Assembly (NCBI GenBank): GCA_022606425.2
Contig: JAHDVF020001237.1
Coordinates: 765,001-829,000 of the forward strand
DNA: 64,000 nucleotides
Direction of reading: 5' to 3'
From: Lepidostoma basale
Taxonomy: Eukaryota; Arthropoda; Insecta; Trichoptera; Lepidostomatidae
The stretch's first letter is position 1; every line of letters begins with the position of its first letter. The position numbers and the translations under genes are program-made. Positions 1 through 12,200 of the stretch are shown piece after piece. The notes beneath the pieces are model-generated. The model had not been told where the DNA came from. It searched no databases and saw only the letters and a program-made list of their open reading frames with translations.

Positions 1-186
1 AACATCTATGACTGCCACGCCGAAGTCCCGGGTTCGATTCCCAGCGATGACAGTGTGAAAAATTCGCGCTGTCTTTGAATTGGCATAATTCACGTGACAA
101 TAAAAATGACGATATACTAGCTACCTATCACATGTCATAAGAATCAATAGCTAAAAAAATGTGTAAGATGATTGGGTTTGAAGCCC
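1..186 (+). repeat. tRNA-derived SINE, copy 1 (cut by window edge)
   Basis: The copy starts inside the tRNA-like head: a B-box-like GGTTCGATTCC at about 31-41 is followed by the conserved family body (AGTGTG, then AATTCACGTGACAATAAAA at about 88-106, then CTATCACATGTCAT at about 125-138). Five other copies in the window share this order. The A box lies outside the window. It sits in the intron upstream of the first visible transporter exon. Confidence 0.75.
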
Positions 187-500
187 GATCTTCGTGGCAG
201 AATGGTAAGAGCTCTGATACCGAAGGTCATGGGTTCGAATCCCGGCGATGGCAGTGTGATTGTCACATTGTCTTTAGTCTGGTGTAGAATTCACGGGGAA
301 ATAAAATGGCGATAGATCAGCTACCTATCACACGTCACGAGAATCAATACAATAGCTTAAATTAAATTGTAAACAGTTGACCTGTTGTATATAAAAAAAA
401 ACTGTTGTAGATATACCAAAATGTGGAAAGCAATGGGAAACTACCACATTACTAAAGGCCCAAGTGCCATCCCAAGAACCAAAAAAAAAATACACTTTGC
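186..500 (+). repeat. tRNA-derived SINE, copy 2
   Basis: This is a near full-length copy. A tRNA-like head (TGGCAGAATGG as A box near 195, GGGTTCGAATCCC as B box near 231-243) is followed by the family body with GGTGTAGAATTCAC, the CTACCTATCACA block and a distal part (TGGAAAGCAATGGGAAACTA near 424-443, then CCATCCCAAGAACC near 468-481). RNA polymerase III internal promoter boxes are expected for this class. It lies directly behind copy 1. Confidence 0.8.
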
Positions 501-596
501 TGCAAACCAATCCCTAGGATTAAAACTTAAAAAGAAACATGTAATTATAATATGTATGTGTATACAATGTTAACATCAGAATATGATCGCTTTCAG

Positions 597-2725
597 GCAC
601 TCCAGGGCTACAAGGAGGGGCTAGAAGACAGCGCGCTAGTGCTGCTGCAGACCTTCTTGGGGTTCGCTACAGCACTGGGCTGCGTGGGCTTCGGTCTGGT
701 CATCGTACGACCCAGTAGCCAGTGCCTCATCTCACGCCAGTACCTAGCCCAGGCCGCCATGCTGGGGATTGGTAATTCTTCATCTATCGGCCTTATCACC
801 AAATTCGTTGATTACATAACTTAATATTTATCAACTTTTAAATGTGTTTAAAATAATGCACCAAATATTGACCGTTTTTTTATATATTTATAATTATGAT
901 ATATCTCTTCTCCTTTTCCTTTGCTATTTCCCATCATCTGGGTCGGACCTACTCGTATGTAAGACGTCAAACTATTGTGTCCTGACTCATCTCCTATGTT
1001 AAGTTCTCATGCTATAATGCTCCTTTTTAATATTGGTGCACCACGTTGCCATTGGGGGCCTCTTTTTGAATAATGCTTTCACTATCTCTTCACATCACGT
1101 GACTGTACCACCGGAGTCGAAATTCTTTCTCATCTGGTCAGTTACTGGTCAACCTTAATGATACCCCTAACGTATTAGTTCCTTACGTGGTCCAACCTTG
1201 TGACGGCTCCGGCCCACCTCAGCATCTCAGAAGCATGGACTTCGTGGGCTTTTTTTGCAAGTCCAGCACTCTACTCCATATAGCATGGCAGGCCTTGTAT
1301 GCAGTCTTTTGGACTTTGCCTCTTGAAGACTTTTTGTAGATAATTATGATTTGTCATAAATAAAATATATGCCAAAGGTTTTGTACCATGTGAAAAGATT
1401 TTCTGCGACCTCAGTGTAATCTCATAAAAATAGTAATTATTATGAGACAACACTGGAGAATGATCGAGAATGAATCCTCTAATCTTCTGATTAATTTTGA
1501 GTCTTAAATGACTATGATTTTTAGAAAATAGTAAAAGTAATCTCTTTATATTTTGAATATTATCAAATTTGCATCTGATACAAACCCTTGTCAAAATTTT
1601 AAGGCATAGTTGGATCTATCATCATCCACACTAGATAAGTTGGATTGATTTACTTTCAAAGATTTTTGAGTTTATAAATAGAATATAGGTATAAATGTTT
1701 GAATCTATGTGGCAGTAAACCAGCTTAAAGAGTTTTAGCCAATTATGAGATGAAACAGAACAAATATAAACATATATGCATTGAAATGGCACAATAATTA
1801 ATTGCAGGTATATCCCTACTGGCACTTAGCAGCGTACAGGGCTACCATGGCTATGTGCTGTTTGTGTGGCTATACGGCCTTTGTCTGGGAGGCTTCCTCT
1901 ACTCTGTCAAGATGCTTACCATGGAGAGAGTTCGTGCCAAACATTTCACCAGGGCTTGGGGTAAGTTTTAAGTTAATAAAGAATAGATTTGATAAAAATA
2001 TACACATATACAATATTTCATCATATTTCATATTCAATTTCAATATTTTGATTCCAGGATTTGTTCAAGGTGCCAAAGCACTTCCTGTGATAATTGGTGT
2101 TCCCGTCACCGGATACATCAATCAGCAAAGTCCACGAGCAGGGTACTACTTTTCCTTTGCCACTACAATGGTGGGGGCTATTCTTCTATTTTTCGTAGGC
2201 TTCTCTAAAAGGCCCGAACCAAACAATTCTATCAACTCCACCATGACTGCTGCCACACTCTCCAATGGCGACTGCATCTGCCCCGGCATATCCCCGCAAA
2301 TGCCGAGATTCGTGAACAACTTCAACCACTGCGGGGCCAACTATGCGCATTATTCCCACCCTGTAGCTCCCCTCTACTCTCATCACTTTTACAACCATCA
2401 TCACCCGCAACACATTCATCCGTACGGTCATCTTCAAAACGGTCTTCCGAAATCTTTGTCATTTGCAGCTCCACTAGATTATCGCGATGGAAACTATGTA
2501 AACTGTATGAACGAAGAGCATAACTGTGTAGGCTACAACTGTATGAGATCACCATACCACTATAGGCATCACTATAATGGCAGGCTTCGGCCTTCGAAAA
2601 GTGTTCCCGAAGGGCTAGCGAGGTATGACCCGGGCTGGTCGCGTGGTGGCTCTTGTCGGAGCTCATGCAGACGACCAATCATTAGAAATGTACAGGTTAT
2701 TGAACAAATTACAACCTCAGTGTAG
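597..2725 (+). CDS. SLC16-type monocarboxylate transporter, C-terminal three exons
   Basis: Exons are 597-771, 1808-1960 and 2058-2725 (stop). Introns are GT-AG and the split glycine codons at both junctions keep frame. The visible part encodes about five hydrophobic segments of a 12-TM major facilitator: one in exon 1 (around SALVLLQTFLGFATALGCVG), then AAMLGIGISLLAL, VLFVWLYGLCLGGFLYSV, KALPVIIGVPVTGYI and FATTMVGAILLFFVGF. The charged KMLTMERVRAKHFTRAWGF loop between the last helices is typical of insect monocarboxylate-transporter-like (SLC16) proteins, which move small carboxylates with protons across the plasma membrane. After the last helix comes a cytoplasmic tail of about 170 residues, very rich in His and Tyr, ending TTSV, which fits a class I PDZ ligand. 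The N-terminal half, including the family signature region, is upstream of the window. Substrate cannot be told. Confidence 0.8.
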
Positions 2726-2774
2726 TAAATTAGTTATTTGATGACAAAAGTGTTCAGTAGATAGTATTAAATTA

Positions 2775-2780
2775 AATAAA
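2775..2780 (+). other. Likely polyadenylation signal of the transporter
   Basis: AATAAA lies 50 bases after the stop codon in A+T-rich sequence. Further AATAAA hexamers follow near 2996-3012, so the real cleavage site may be later. Confidence 0.4.
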
Positions 2781-3419
2781 TCAATTGTAAAAAATTATTT
2801 ATTGAGAGAAGCGTGCAATTCTGAAACATTTATGTACACGTAGACTGTAAATTTTTATCTTAACATTGATGGTGCTCTAACGAGCGTTGTACATATTATA
2901 GTTATCCTTGATGACACATTGTTGTAAATTTAGTATTCTCCCATGAAATGTATTTAGTAAAACATGTATTATTTTAACCAAATTCTCACGTCAACAAATA
3001 AAGTAATAAATTCAAAGTCCACAATCATACGTACCTTATAACATATTAACATCTTCACTAAAATATTATAGCTCAGATTTTAAAATATATATAAAATATG
3101 TATTGTCTGATATATATGACGAAATACTATTTATTCTGAACTGTGATTTTTTTTTTCTCGTTTTATTATTAAATGTCTCATATTTAAACAGACAGAAAGT
3201 ATTCATATGCTCAATCTGAATTAAGGTTAATACTCATAAAACCTATACTTAACTTATACAAATTTTTGTTGGTGATTGAAAAATATATATTATTTGAATA
3301 ACTTGAAATATTTATTTTTGTTGATTAATTGCTTACTGTCAAAACAAGTTTTATTACCGAATGCTGTTTTAGATAACATTTTTTTTTGTTTTTACGATAA
3401 AATACTTATATTTATTTAT

Positions 3420-3775
3420 TACTCCTGAAAACCTAACTACACCTCCGACACTCACTACCGTCACAAGCGCCCAAAATAAATTCTCTATCAGATATACCCC
3501 ACGGGCCACACCTCAGTCACTTTCCCCTTTCTCACCAGAACCCCTCCCAACCATCACCCCCCCTAGATCCACCTTAGATGGGTAAAAAATATATATTAAA
3601 AAAAAAACTATAAATAAAGTAACTATTTAATGTCCTCCTATCCTTCCCTCACTACGCCATCCGACATAACATATCCTCATTCCCAACAAGGTCACTTCCA
3701 ACAGGTGGGGGAGCAATAGCCTTCGGGCTGATACTCCTGAAAGACAAGATCCTAGACTCCTGAAAAAAAAATTGA
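3420..3775 (+). mobile_element. Solo 3' end of a Jockey-type LINE
   Basis: This C-rich stretch matches, block for block, the 3' end of the Jockey-type element at 8455-8745. Both share CACAAGCGCCCAAAA, GGGCCACACCTCA/AGGCCACACCTCA, AACCCCTCCCAACCATCACC, a run of TATAAATAAAGTAACT-like sequence, TATTTAATGTCCTCCTA and CAACAGGTGGGG-AGCAATAGCCTT. It has no coding part, as expected for a severely 5'-truncated insertion. Confidence 0.75.
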
Positions 3776-4654
3776 ATTTTAAATGTCATTAGTTTCGGCA
3801 TCACATAATTTTTATATTCAAATGAATCTGTTTGTATATTGATACAAAACTTAATTCATCCTTTGAAATTCGTGTCCAACTATTTATTCTTATTTTATAA
3901 CATTGCTTCTGAAAATGAAGAACTCATTAATGCATTTTAAAGTTCACTCATTTTGACTTCTTATAAATGTAAATTTGAATTCGGTTCATCTGTTTGAATA
4001 TTTAATCTTTGTATTGAATCATTTGATATATCAGTCTAAAAAATAATTATTAAAAATGTTATCATACCTTTCGTATACAAATACAATCATCAAAAATTTA
4101 AATACTCCTATCGTAAAACATACAGAACACCCAATATTGCATCTGAATACATGTTAATACAATGGTGGTGTTGTTAACAAAAGTTTAGTTGTTTTTTTTT
4201 CTTTTATATATATTATTATTATATTCATCAGTTATAAAACGTTTTCAATTTAAATTGATGTGAATATATAGATTGGTTTAATGGTGATCAATATTATTAT
4301 AGAATAGAACCTAACAGAAAATGTATTTGGAAGTTAAATTAGAAAAATATTGAGTTATTAGAGTTACAGTCAATTAAATTAATAAACAAAATAATTCTTG
4401 TAAGTCCTATGGGACCATAAATATCTAAAAAAATCATTAATTAATTAGAAGATTGTATGATTTAATTGATTAAATAAACTTATGAAATTATTAAACTAAT
4501 TAAATAATAATCAATATTAATATTTTTGTGTGCAGTGTCATGATTACATTTTTTTTTTCTCGTTATTCATTATTATTATAGTGAAAGAATTTACACAAGT
4601 CATCTATTATATGTACTACAAATCATTAATTCGGTTTTTATATATAATGTACAT

Positions 4655-4815
4655 GCACATGCATGGAAGGTTCCTCCACTCATGGCGTTACTAAAAATAT
4701 ACCACTAGGCGCCCCTGGAAATGACACTTAGTCCACAAAACCTTCCGCCCCAATGACAAGAGAACAGGAGAAATGAGCTCTTGCTATAGACACGAATAAG
4801 AAGAAGATGTAGATG
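4655..4815 (+). repeat. Unnamed short repeat A, copy 1
   Basis: Shared with 54340-54525 and 60390-60560. Common blocks are GG-TCCTCCAC/GGCTCCACG/GTGCCTCCACG near the start, then GCGCCCCTGGAAATGACAC or its variants, then CAAAACCTTCC, then AAGAGAACAGG-AGAAATGA. It ends in ACGAATAAGAAGAAGAT, like the GAA-rich tails of the RTE-like LINEs here, which suggests LINE-driven retroposition. Confidence 0.6.
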
Positions 4816-6039
4816 ATGTTGACTATGATACTCCATGGCTGAAAAATAGAAATTCTGTTACCTATTTTACAAATTATTTATTACAAAAATTTTACTCTTG
4901 CCTTATTATTAATACATTTTTTTTTAAATAGTAACAATAGTGTATTTTCAATTGGATATGTTAAATAAAACAAATTTTATGCATTTCAACTTGTAATTAT
5001 AATACATAAATACAATTTATTATTTATCCATTTTTTTAATCATGGCATTTCTTTAAAATGTATTTGCTAATTGAATAAAATGAAAAATTAAATTAACGTT
5101 TAAGAATTAAACAAAAACTAAAATTTTATTAGCATTTTTTGTATAAATAATCATAAAATATAATGTAATCATAAAACCCATAATATAATCCTTACTCTAA
5201 TAAAATGTGCAAGTTAAAGATCTTTGCGTCTTTAGTCTGTAAGGTGAAACATTTATTTTTATTCCATTAAACATACTTTATGTGAATGCTCATTAAAAAT
5301 GCTGATAAAATGTCATACTATCAATGATGCACTGTGATATCTTGATGTTTTCAGCTTATGAAATAAGTATATGAAAAAATTATTTATACTATCAATGTAT
5401 GCATGAAAAATTACTCATGCATATGTATATGAAAGAGGTGGAATCCGATTTATTGTTTCTAGATTTCTTTTGTTATGTGTATAAGTATAAAGATATTAAA
5501 TGCCTAATAATAATTAAACGATTGTGTCATGTCTAATGTGTTAAATCGGTAATTAAATTTTATTTTTGTTAGTTTTGATCAGATTTCAATTGTTTAAAAT
5601 GTTTGTAACACTCTGTTTATAAAATCATTTTTTATCAGAATAGTTATTGACTGGTTTTAGTTTTGGTTGCATAATTTTTAGCATTGATAAAAAAAATTAT
5701 TTCATTTTCAAATTCATTGCTTGCCATAAATTTTTAACCTCTTGGAGATATTTGTACGAGTATGTGTGAAAATATGTGTACCAAAGAATACCCTTAAATC
5801 CTTTAATTATATTTTAAAGTTTTTAATTGGTAAGAGTTTATATTTATTGTAATTTATTTATTGAAGTTTATCTTGTTGACATTGTTTTATTCCAAATAAT
5901 ATGGATATAATTAAAGCAATAATATTTTATAAAAACAGATTATTTATTTCCACAAATCCATGAAAATGAATATATAATAAACAAATATATACACGAAAAC
6001 TATTTAACTCTTCCAAATAATATTGGATTACAATGACTT

Positions 6040-6350
6040 ATCTTGGATCATGGCTTTTCAGGGAGTACCAGTCCGGAGGCTATTGCTCCCTCACATGTTG
6101 AAGTTGGATATTATTGGATGGTGAGAGGAGGGATGGTTAGAGGATGTGGAGGTTTGGGTTCAACATGCGGACTTGACTACCCAGGTAACAAGGAATGTGG
6201 AGGGGTCAAGTGTGGCTTGGGCAGGGATCAAGGTCTTAGGTGAAGGACTGAGGGGCGGTGACAGGGAGTGGCTTTAGGTGATAGCCGGATGATCCTGAGT
6301 ATGGAATCAAGTAGAGCGGGAGTGGCCCTGGATGTGGGCCATTAGTCTTT
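6040..6350 (-). mobile_element. Solo 3' end of a Jockey-related LINE, minus strand
   Basis: Its first 70 bases are the reverse complement of the 3' terminus seen at 3690-3760 and 8700-8745 (GGCTATTGCTCCC here, GGGAGCAATAGCC there). Beyond that the G-rich sequence diverges, so this is a related subfamily. The open frame on + at 6043-6243 is only a by-product of this G-rich repeat. Confidence 0.55.
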
Positions 6351-6689
6351 ATAGGGGACCGATGTGGCAATGGGGTTGAAGTTACAAGATGTGGTAGAGA
6401 GTGTTGGAAGAGATTAATAGGTCAGCTGCAGTGGGGGCAGCTGTGACGACGTCAATGACATGATACGAAGACAAAGGACGGAGACGTCCATGGAGCAGGG
6501 GCGACATAATGGTAACAGAATAGGTCAGTTAGTGAGAGGCGCAAATGGGAATTATTGTGGCGTAAATAGCTTATTCAAATGTAAGTAGTTTATCTGGCTG
6601 GTTGAATAGCGGAAGAACAAGGGAAACAAGGTGCAGCTTAAGTTTGAGAACATACACTATGTAATATTTCTTCCATGTTGAAACACAAT

Positions 6690-8760
6690 AAAACAACAAA
6701 AGGCCCATGTTAATGCACACATATGTGGATCTCAAACCCATGGTTGCAAACGATCCCAAAAGACCGATTCTCCCCGACAACATTGTAAACCTCATTAAAA
6801 CAAAAAACAGAGCACGCCAAAGGTGCCAACGTTCTGGGAATCCTGAAGATAAATCATTAACAAATAGACTTAACCGCGAGGTAAAACAGGCGATAGCCGA
6901 CCTCAGAAATGACCGCTGGATGGAATTCATCTATCCCTCAATGAAGAAAAATCAGAATTTTGGAAACTCTCCAAAACCCTCCGCAATCCGTTTGCTAGAA
7001 TCTCCCCGCTTCAAGGACCGAACAGATTAATATACTCCCCTGCAGATAAAGCAGAAACAATTTCATCCAGTCTGAGAGACCAATTCACATGACGACCCAG
7101 AATTTGTGGCCATGATAAATTCTCAAGTCAAAACTTTTCTTAGGAATTGCCCTCCGATCTGATTAAATTCACCTCCCCCACTGAAATCAATGACATCATA
7201 AAACACCTCAATCCTCGGAAATCGGCCGGCCCTGGTCATTTCTCAAATAAAGTCTTAAAATGCCTCCCGTCAAAAGGTATCTGCGCCCTAACTGCCATAT
7301 TTAATGCCTCCTTTAGACTCCGTATATTCCCAAACTCTTTCAAGATTGCAGATGTCATCTTCATCCCCAAACCCGGGAAGTATCACCTCATTCCCGAAAA
7401 TCATCGCCCTATAAACCTTCTCCCCTGCACCGGCAAGTTATTGGAAAAAATAATACAAGCACGACTCAAAACAGCATACCACACTTCCAACACGGATTTC
7501 ACGACAAACACTCCACTCTACATCAACTGCTTCAAGTAGTTGAAAATATCACCCTAGGCTTCAACACACGCAAATACACCAGATTCTTTTCGCTGGACAT
7601 CAGCAAAGCCATCGACCGGGTCTGGCAAGATGGCCTGCTTTACAAAATGTAAAATCATCGATCCCCCTGTCTTTAATCCAACTTATTTCGAGCTTTCTTG
7701 CCAACAGTGAATTCAGAGTTAAACTAAACCAAACAAATTTTCTAAACGCCCCATAAGAGCAGGAGTCCCCTAGGGGTCCATCCTGGCCCCAACCCTGTTT
7801 AACATCTACACCAGCGATATCCCTCCTCCCTTGGACCATAAAACCCACATTGCACAATTTGCACAACTTCTAGCTACAAAACGTGTCCAAAAGCAGGCAA
7901 TTGTACTAGAACAATGGTGCAAGGACTGGCGAATCACCATCAATCCAAGCAAAAGCGTAGACACACTATTCACAAAAAGACAAGAACTCCGCATGAGCCC
8001 CCCTGATGTACAAATGTTTGGCCAATCAGTCCCTTGGACTTACACAACTACATACCTTGGAGTCACATTGGACTCTAAGCTAACTTGGGAAGCACATATC
8101 TCAAATAAAGTCATGTCCGCTTCACGAGCCATTGGTGCTCTCCTTCCCATGTTAGGAAAAAAGCTAGCTCTCTAAACACCGAAAATAAACTCCTGATTTA
8201 TAAATCTATAATTAGACCCATAATCACCTATGCAGCCCCCATCTGGGGTCACGCAGCTCAGAGCCACACACGTAAACATCAAATCCTGCAAAACAAGGAC
8301 ATCCGGCTTGCGCTGGGTCATCCCTTTTGAACCAGGATTACACAACTCCACCAAAAGACGGGTCTCCCCACTCTAGACGAACACATCCACACACTGGCTG
8401 AGCATTTCTTTCAGGGAGTCGCCATACACTCAAACCCCTCTATACAAGAAACCTCTCATTACACCCCCGACATTTACTCACAAGCGCCCAAAACACATTC
8501 TCCTTCAGAGATACACCACAGGCCACACCTCACAGTCACTTCCCCCTTTCCCACCAGAACCCCTCCCAACCATCACCCCCCCAGATCCACCTTCAACTTG
8601 TAAAAATAAAAATAAAAAAAGTATAAATAATGCACTATAACTATTTAATGTCCTCCTAATCCTTCCCTCATTACCCCATCCTACATAACATATCCTCATT
8701 CCCAACAAAGTCACTTCCAACAGGTGGGGAAGCAATAGCCTTAAATAGATCTCAAACTCC
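6690..8760 (+). pseudogene. Decayed Jockey-type LINE, reverse-transcriptase ORF
   Basis: Broken pieces of one ORF2 follow in order. About 6740-7020 is the linker after the endonuclease (NLIKTKNRARQRCQRSGNP, then REVKQAIADLRNDRW). About 7147-7530 is the start of the RT (EINDIIKHLNPRKSAGPG, then VIFIPKPGK and ENHRPINLLPCTGKLLEKII). 7831-8175 is the RT palm/thumb (QWCKDWRITINPSKS, YLGVTLDSKLTW). 8175-8400 is the tail (SIIRPIITYAAPIWGHAAQS). Stops and frameshifts separate them. The FADD catalytic box is gone: at about 7853 the reading is IAQFA followed directly by QLLATKR, consistent with a small in-frame deletion. The 3' UTR (8455-8745) recurs as solo ends at 3420-3775. The 5' end and endonuclease are absent. 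Confidence 0.8.
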
Positions 8761-9247
8761 AATAAGTACTAGTTCTCAAGTTCCAATAGTTTAGAAATTT
8801 CAAATGACAGTTTGACCACGTACCAGTTGTCTTGAAATAACTCAAATTAAAATTAGATTAATTATTTATATAATAGTACTTAAACTTGGTTAGGAGTTTT
8901 ATATATTAACAACTCTAAAAAATCTTCATGAACTTAAGTTGTTGTCTAATTAAATAAGTACAAGTTCTATTTAAGTAATGAAACCCAGCATTATCGAAAA
9001 TAATAAATTAAATTCCTCATTTATTTCCTTAATTCAATCAACATCATACAAATAATATCTTCTGACTGCAGTAAAATTTATTAATAAGGCAACATAAATC
9101 AGTTTATAAACTGTCATTTTAAAATCTTGTTTAAAAAATAGAATGGTTCTAATCTAGGAAACAAAACAAATGTCTAATTGTCATATTAAAATTTGACTAT
9201 TCTTTGTGTAAGACTTATCATAACTTATCATTAAAAGGTTGTTCAAA

Positions 9248-12200
9248 ATGCATAAAAATACATTGAAACGTTTGACACTATTTTATTCTGAACCAATTGA
9301 ACAAGAAATAAATGAAACTGATGGAGATATTGATATAACTTCACTTACTAATGAAACCTCTGCATATGAAGAGCTGCTTGAGCTGGAAACGAGTCTTGAG
9401 TTGAAAAAAAGAGAGGTAAACCATATCCATGATACATAGTATGTATTCATAATTGAAATCTTAAAACAGTTTTTTTTAATCCCACAACAGGTATGATATG
9501 TATTGTTAATTGAAAAAGTATTGTTTTTAGCTTCGTCAATTAATGCAATCATTTGATACGAAACACCACTGGAACATGATGAAACCATATTGCCAACAAA
9601 CGTTTCAAATTCAATATCATGCAAGTAAATATAGTAATTTGTACATTGAAAGTGATGAAGAAGCATCACAGGGTATATTAACAGAACAGAAAATATCATA
9701 TTGCTTGAGCAAAATATCAAATTGTCCCTTCACTGGCCAACAAGCATTTGTCACTTGCAACATCTCTGGAATGGTAATTATAAAATCTTATTTATTATTC
9801 TATTCTTATTTTAATATTGGGATCAAAAAAATATTATATGTACTTATGCCCTTCTTTTAAAGGGGTTGTTTGAAGTTGAATTATTGGAAAAGTATCCATA
9901 TATACAGTGCTTAGATATCTCATATAATTTATTAACAACTCTAAAGCATTTAAACAATCTTAGTTTCCTGAAGTCTTTAAATGCTTCCCATAATATACTT
10001 GTGTGTCTTCTTGATTTTAACAGTTAAGTTATTGATTTTCTTATTTCCATATGTTTAAATATTTGAATGGAATAGATAAACTTGGCATATTAATTTGTAA
10101 CTTATATTTGTTATAAATTCAGCTCCTTTTAATTTGAGAGATGTTAACTATTCGTATAATAAAATAGAAACTATCCCAAATCTTAGTAGTTTCTGGACTC
10201 TATGTATCCTGGACTTATCACACAATAATATTAAAAAAATAGAAGGGTTAGAAAACTTGAGGTAAATCAATTTATATTACAATGAACTACATATTTTTAA
10301 CTATTCCTAGGATATGTATTTTTATTTTATTTTACTAGCCTTAAAACATTGAGGTCACCCATTATAATAAAACGTTTTAAATATATTTCCTTGTTTCAAC
10401 CGTTAGTCACTTTTACCGGTGACCGGTTTCAACACTGTTTGTACCTTCATCAGGGGGAACACTAAAAAATAATTTAGTAATCATCCAGATATGATAGTAT
10501 CAAAAAACTGGTTGGAAGTAAAAAGTGAGAAGTGATCAACAAAAAAATATAAAACAAAGAGTCAGCTTCTCTGCCAAGATAGGGATTCTTGCAATATTCA
10601 CTTATCCTTTGGATATCTGTGTTTCGTACTCTGTCACTCGGGGTTTTGCCAGTAATATTTCTGAATATATTCACGTTGCTGGTTCGAAGAAGGCTTTTGG
10701 TTCTGACAGTGACAGCTCTGGATTATAATGCTGTAGGTCCATTGTTGAACCGATACAGGTCTTATAAACGTGAATGTACGTTCAGGGGACAAATACTCTC
10801 GACTTTGTTAGTATCTTGTCTTCCTAATGTCGAACCATCTCTAATGCGTTCCTGGTATTATGTTATATGTGTATAATATTTTACCTGTACTCAATAGATG
10901 CCTTAAACATTTATGCTGTTTGTAATGTCTTTTGAGTTAATAAACTGATTTGATTTGATTTATTTATCCTCCCCTTGCTTTGTGAGGATAAACAAGACCT
11001 TTTCAACATATAATGTTCAGCAGCACTTTTAAACACTTCCATGAATCTAGTGATTTTAACAAATGCTTATAAAAATGCATTTACGAGAAAATGCACGTCT
11101 ATAATAGAATGCTAATAAGAGTAACAAAGATTTCTTTGAAATTTCAGATTTCTTCAATCACTTAATTTGTCATTTAATTATATAGAATGCTTAGAAAATT
11201 TAAATGGACTTCAAATAAGGCTACTGGATTTATCCAAAAATAATATATCGCGATTTGAATTGGATATTGAAAAAGGACTTCATACCTTAAAAGACTTAAA
11301 AATGATCCAATTGGATAACAATAAAATAAAATCTTTGGAATTTCTTAAAGGATGTACTGGGTAAATATATTGTTATTTATTTATTATAAAAACCATGAAT
11401 AGAAGCATATGAAAAAAATTATTAACAATTTATTTTGATGTAGGATTGAAGAAATTTTTATGAAATTTAATAAAATAGAACATGTGAGTGATTTAGCGCT
11501 TTATGCAAATGGCTTGAAAAATCTGATAACTCTTGATCTCACTTTCAACCCAGTAAGCCATTATAAAAATCTAATGGAAGTTTGCTGTTTGATTTTTCCT
11601 AAATTAGATATTTTAAATGACAAAAATACAATAGATTGTTTGAAGGTAAAATATAATTAACTATTTCAAAAAATTCTGACAATTATTTTAGGCATATAGT
11701 AAAGAAATGGAATAAGATACTGTTTCATTTTCCAGGAAGAACATCCAGACTACCACTCTAATAATATGCTTGAAAGAGTTCGTAATACAGTTGTCAATTT
11801 AAGTTCTGTTGAAACATTGAACTTGTTAAAACAAAAAGAAAGCTATTCAAAAAAATTATATTCCTGGCCACTCTGCATTCTAGTAGGACCCCCAATGTCT
11901 GAAAAAGGCTCGTTTCATATGTTTTTTTATGTACTTATATATAATTGTTTTTTTTTTTTAATTCACCGTTACATGGAAGGTTTAAAAATCTTTAAAAATG
12001 CTTAATATTTGAGGCTAGATATACTGTTTCCTTGCTGCATTATTATAAACTAGTTGCAACCCGTGAAATATTCACAGAAGTAAAGATTTTCTACCCTTTA
12101 AAATCTTGGTTCACTGTACAATTGTAATCAGTAATAATTTTTAACTTTAAATGTTAATATTTCGTTGTATCACACGTTTAAAATATCACAATTGACAATA

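Larger units (their letters stand above)
2781..6039. other. A+T-rich spacer, apart from two repeats listed separately
   Basis: Long runs of A/T with no open frame that looks coding on either strand. It contains the solo LINE 3' end at 3420-3775 and the short repeat at 4655-4815; otherwise I see nothing in it. Confidence 0.6.

Noticed and set aside
186..260. tRNA gene
   Set aside because: Good A and B boxes, but the sequence continues into a body shared by six dispersed copies and does not fold into a clean cloverleaf by eye. It is the head of a SINE.
2146..2678. Open frames on the minus strand opposite the transporter's last exon
   Set aside because: Shadow frames of a His-rich coding exon; the plus strand has splice sites and family motifs.
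6043..6243. Gly-rich open frame on +
   Set aside because: It lies wholly in the reverse complement of a LINE 3' end, and its glycine content is a by-product of G-rich DNA.
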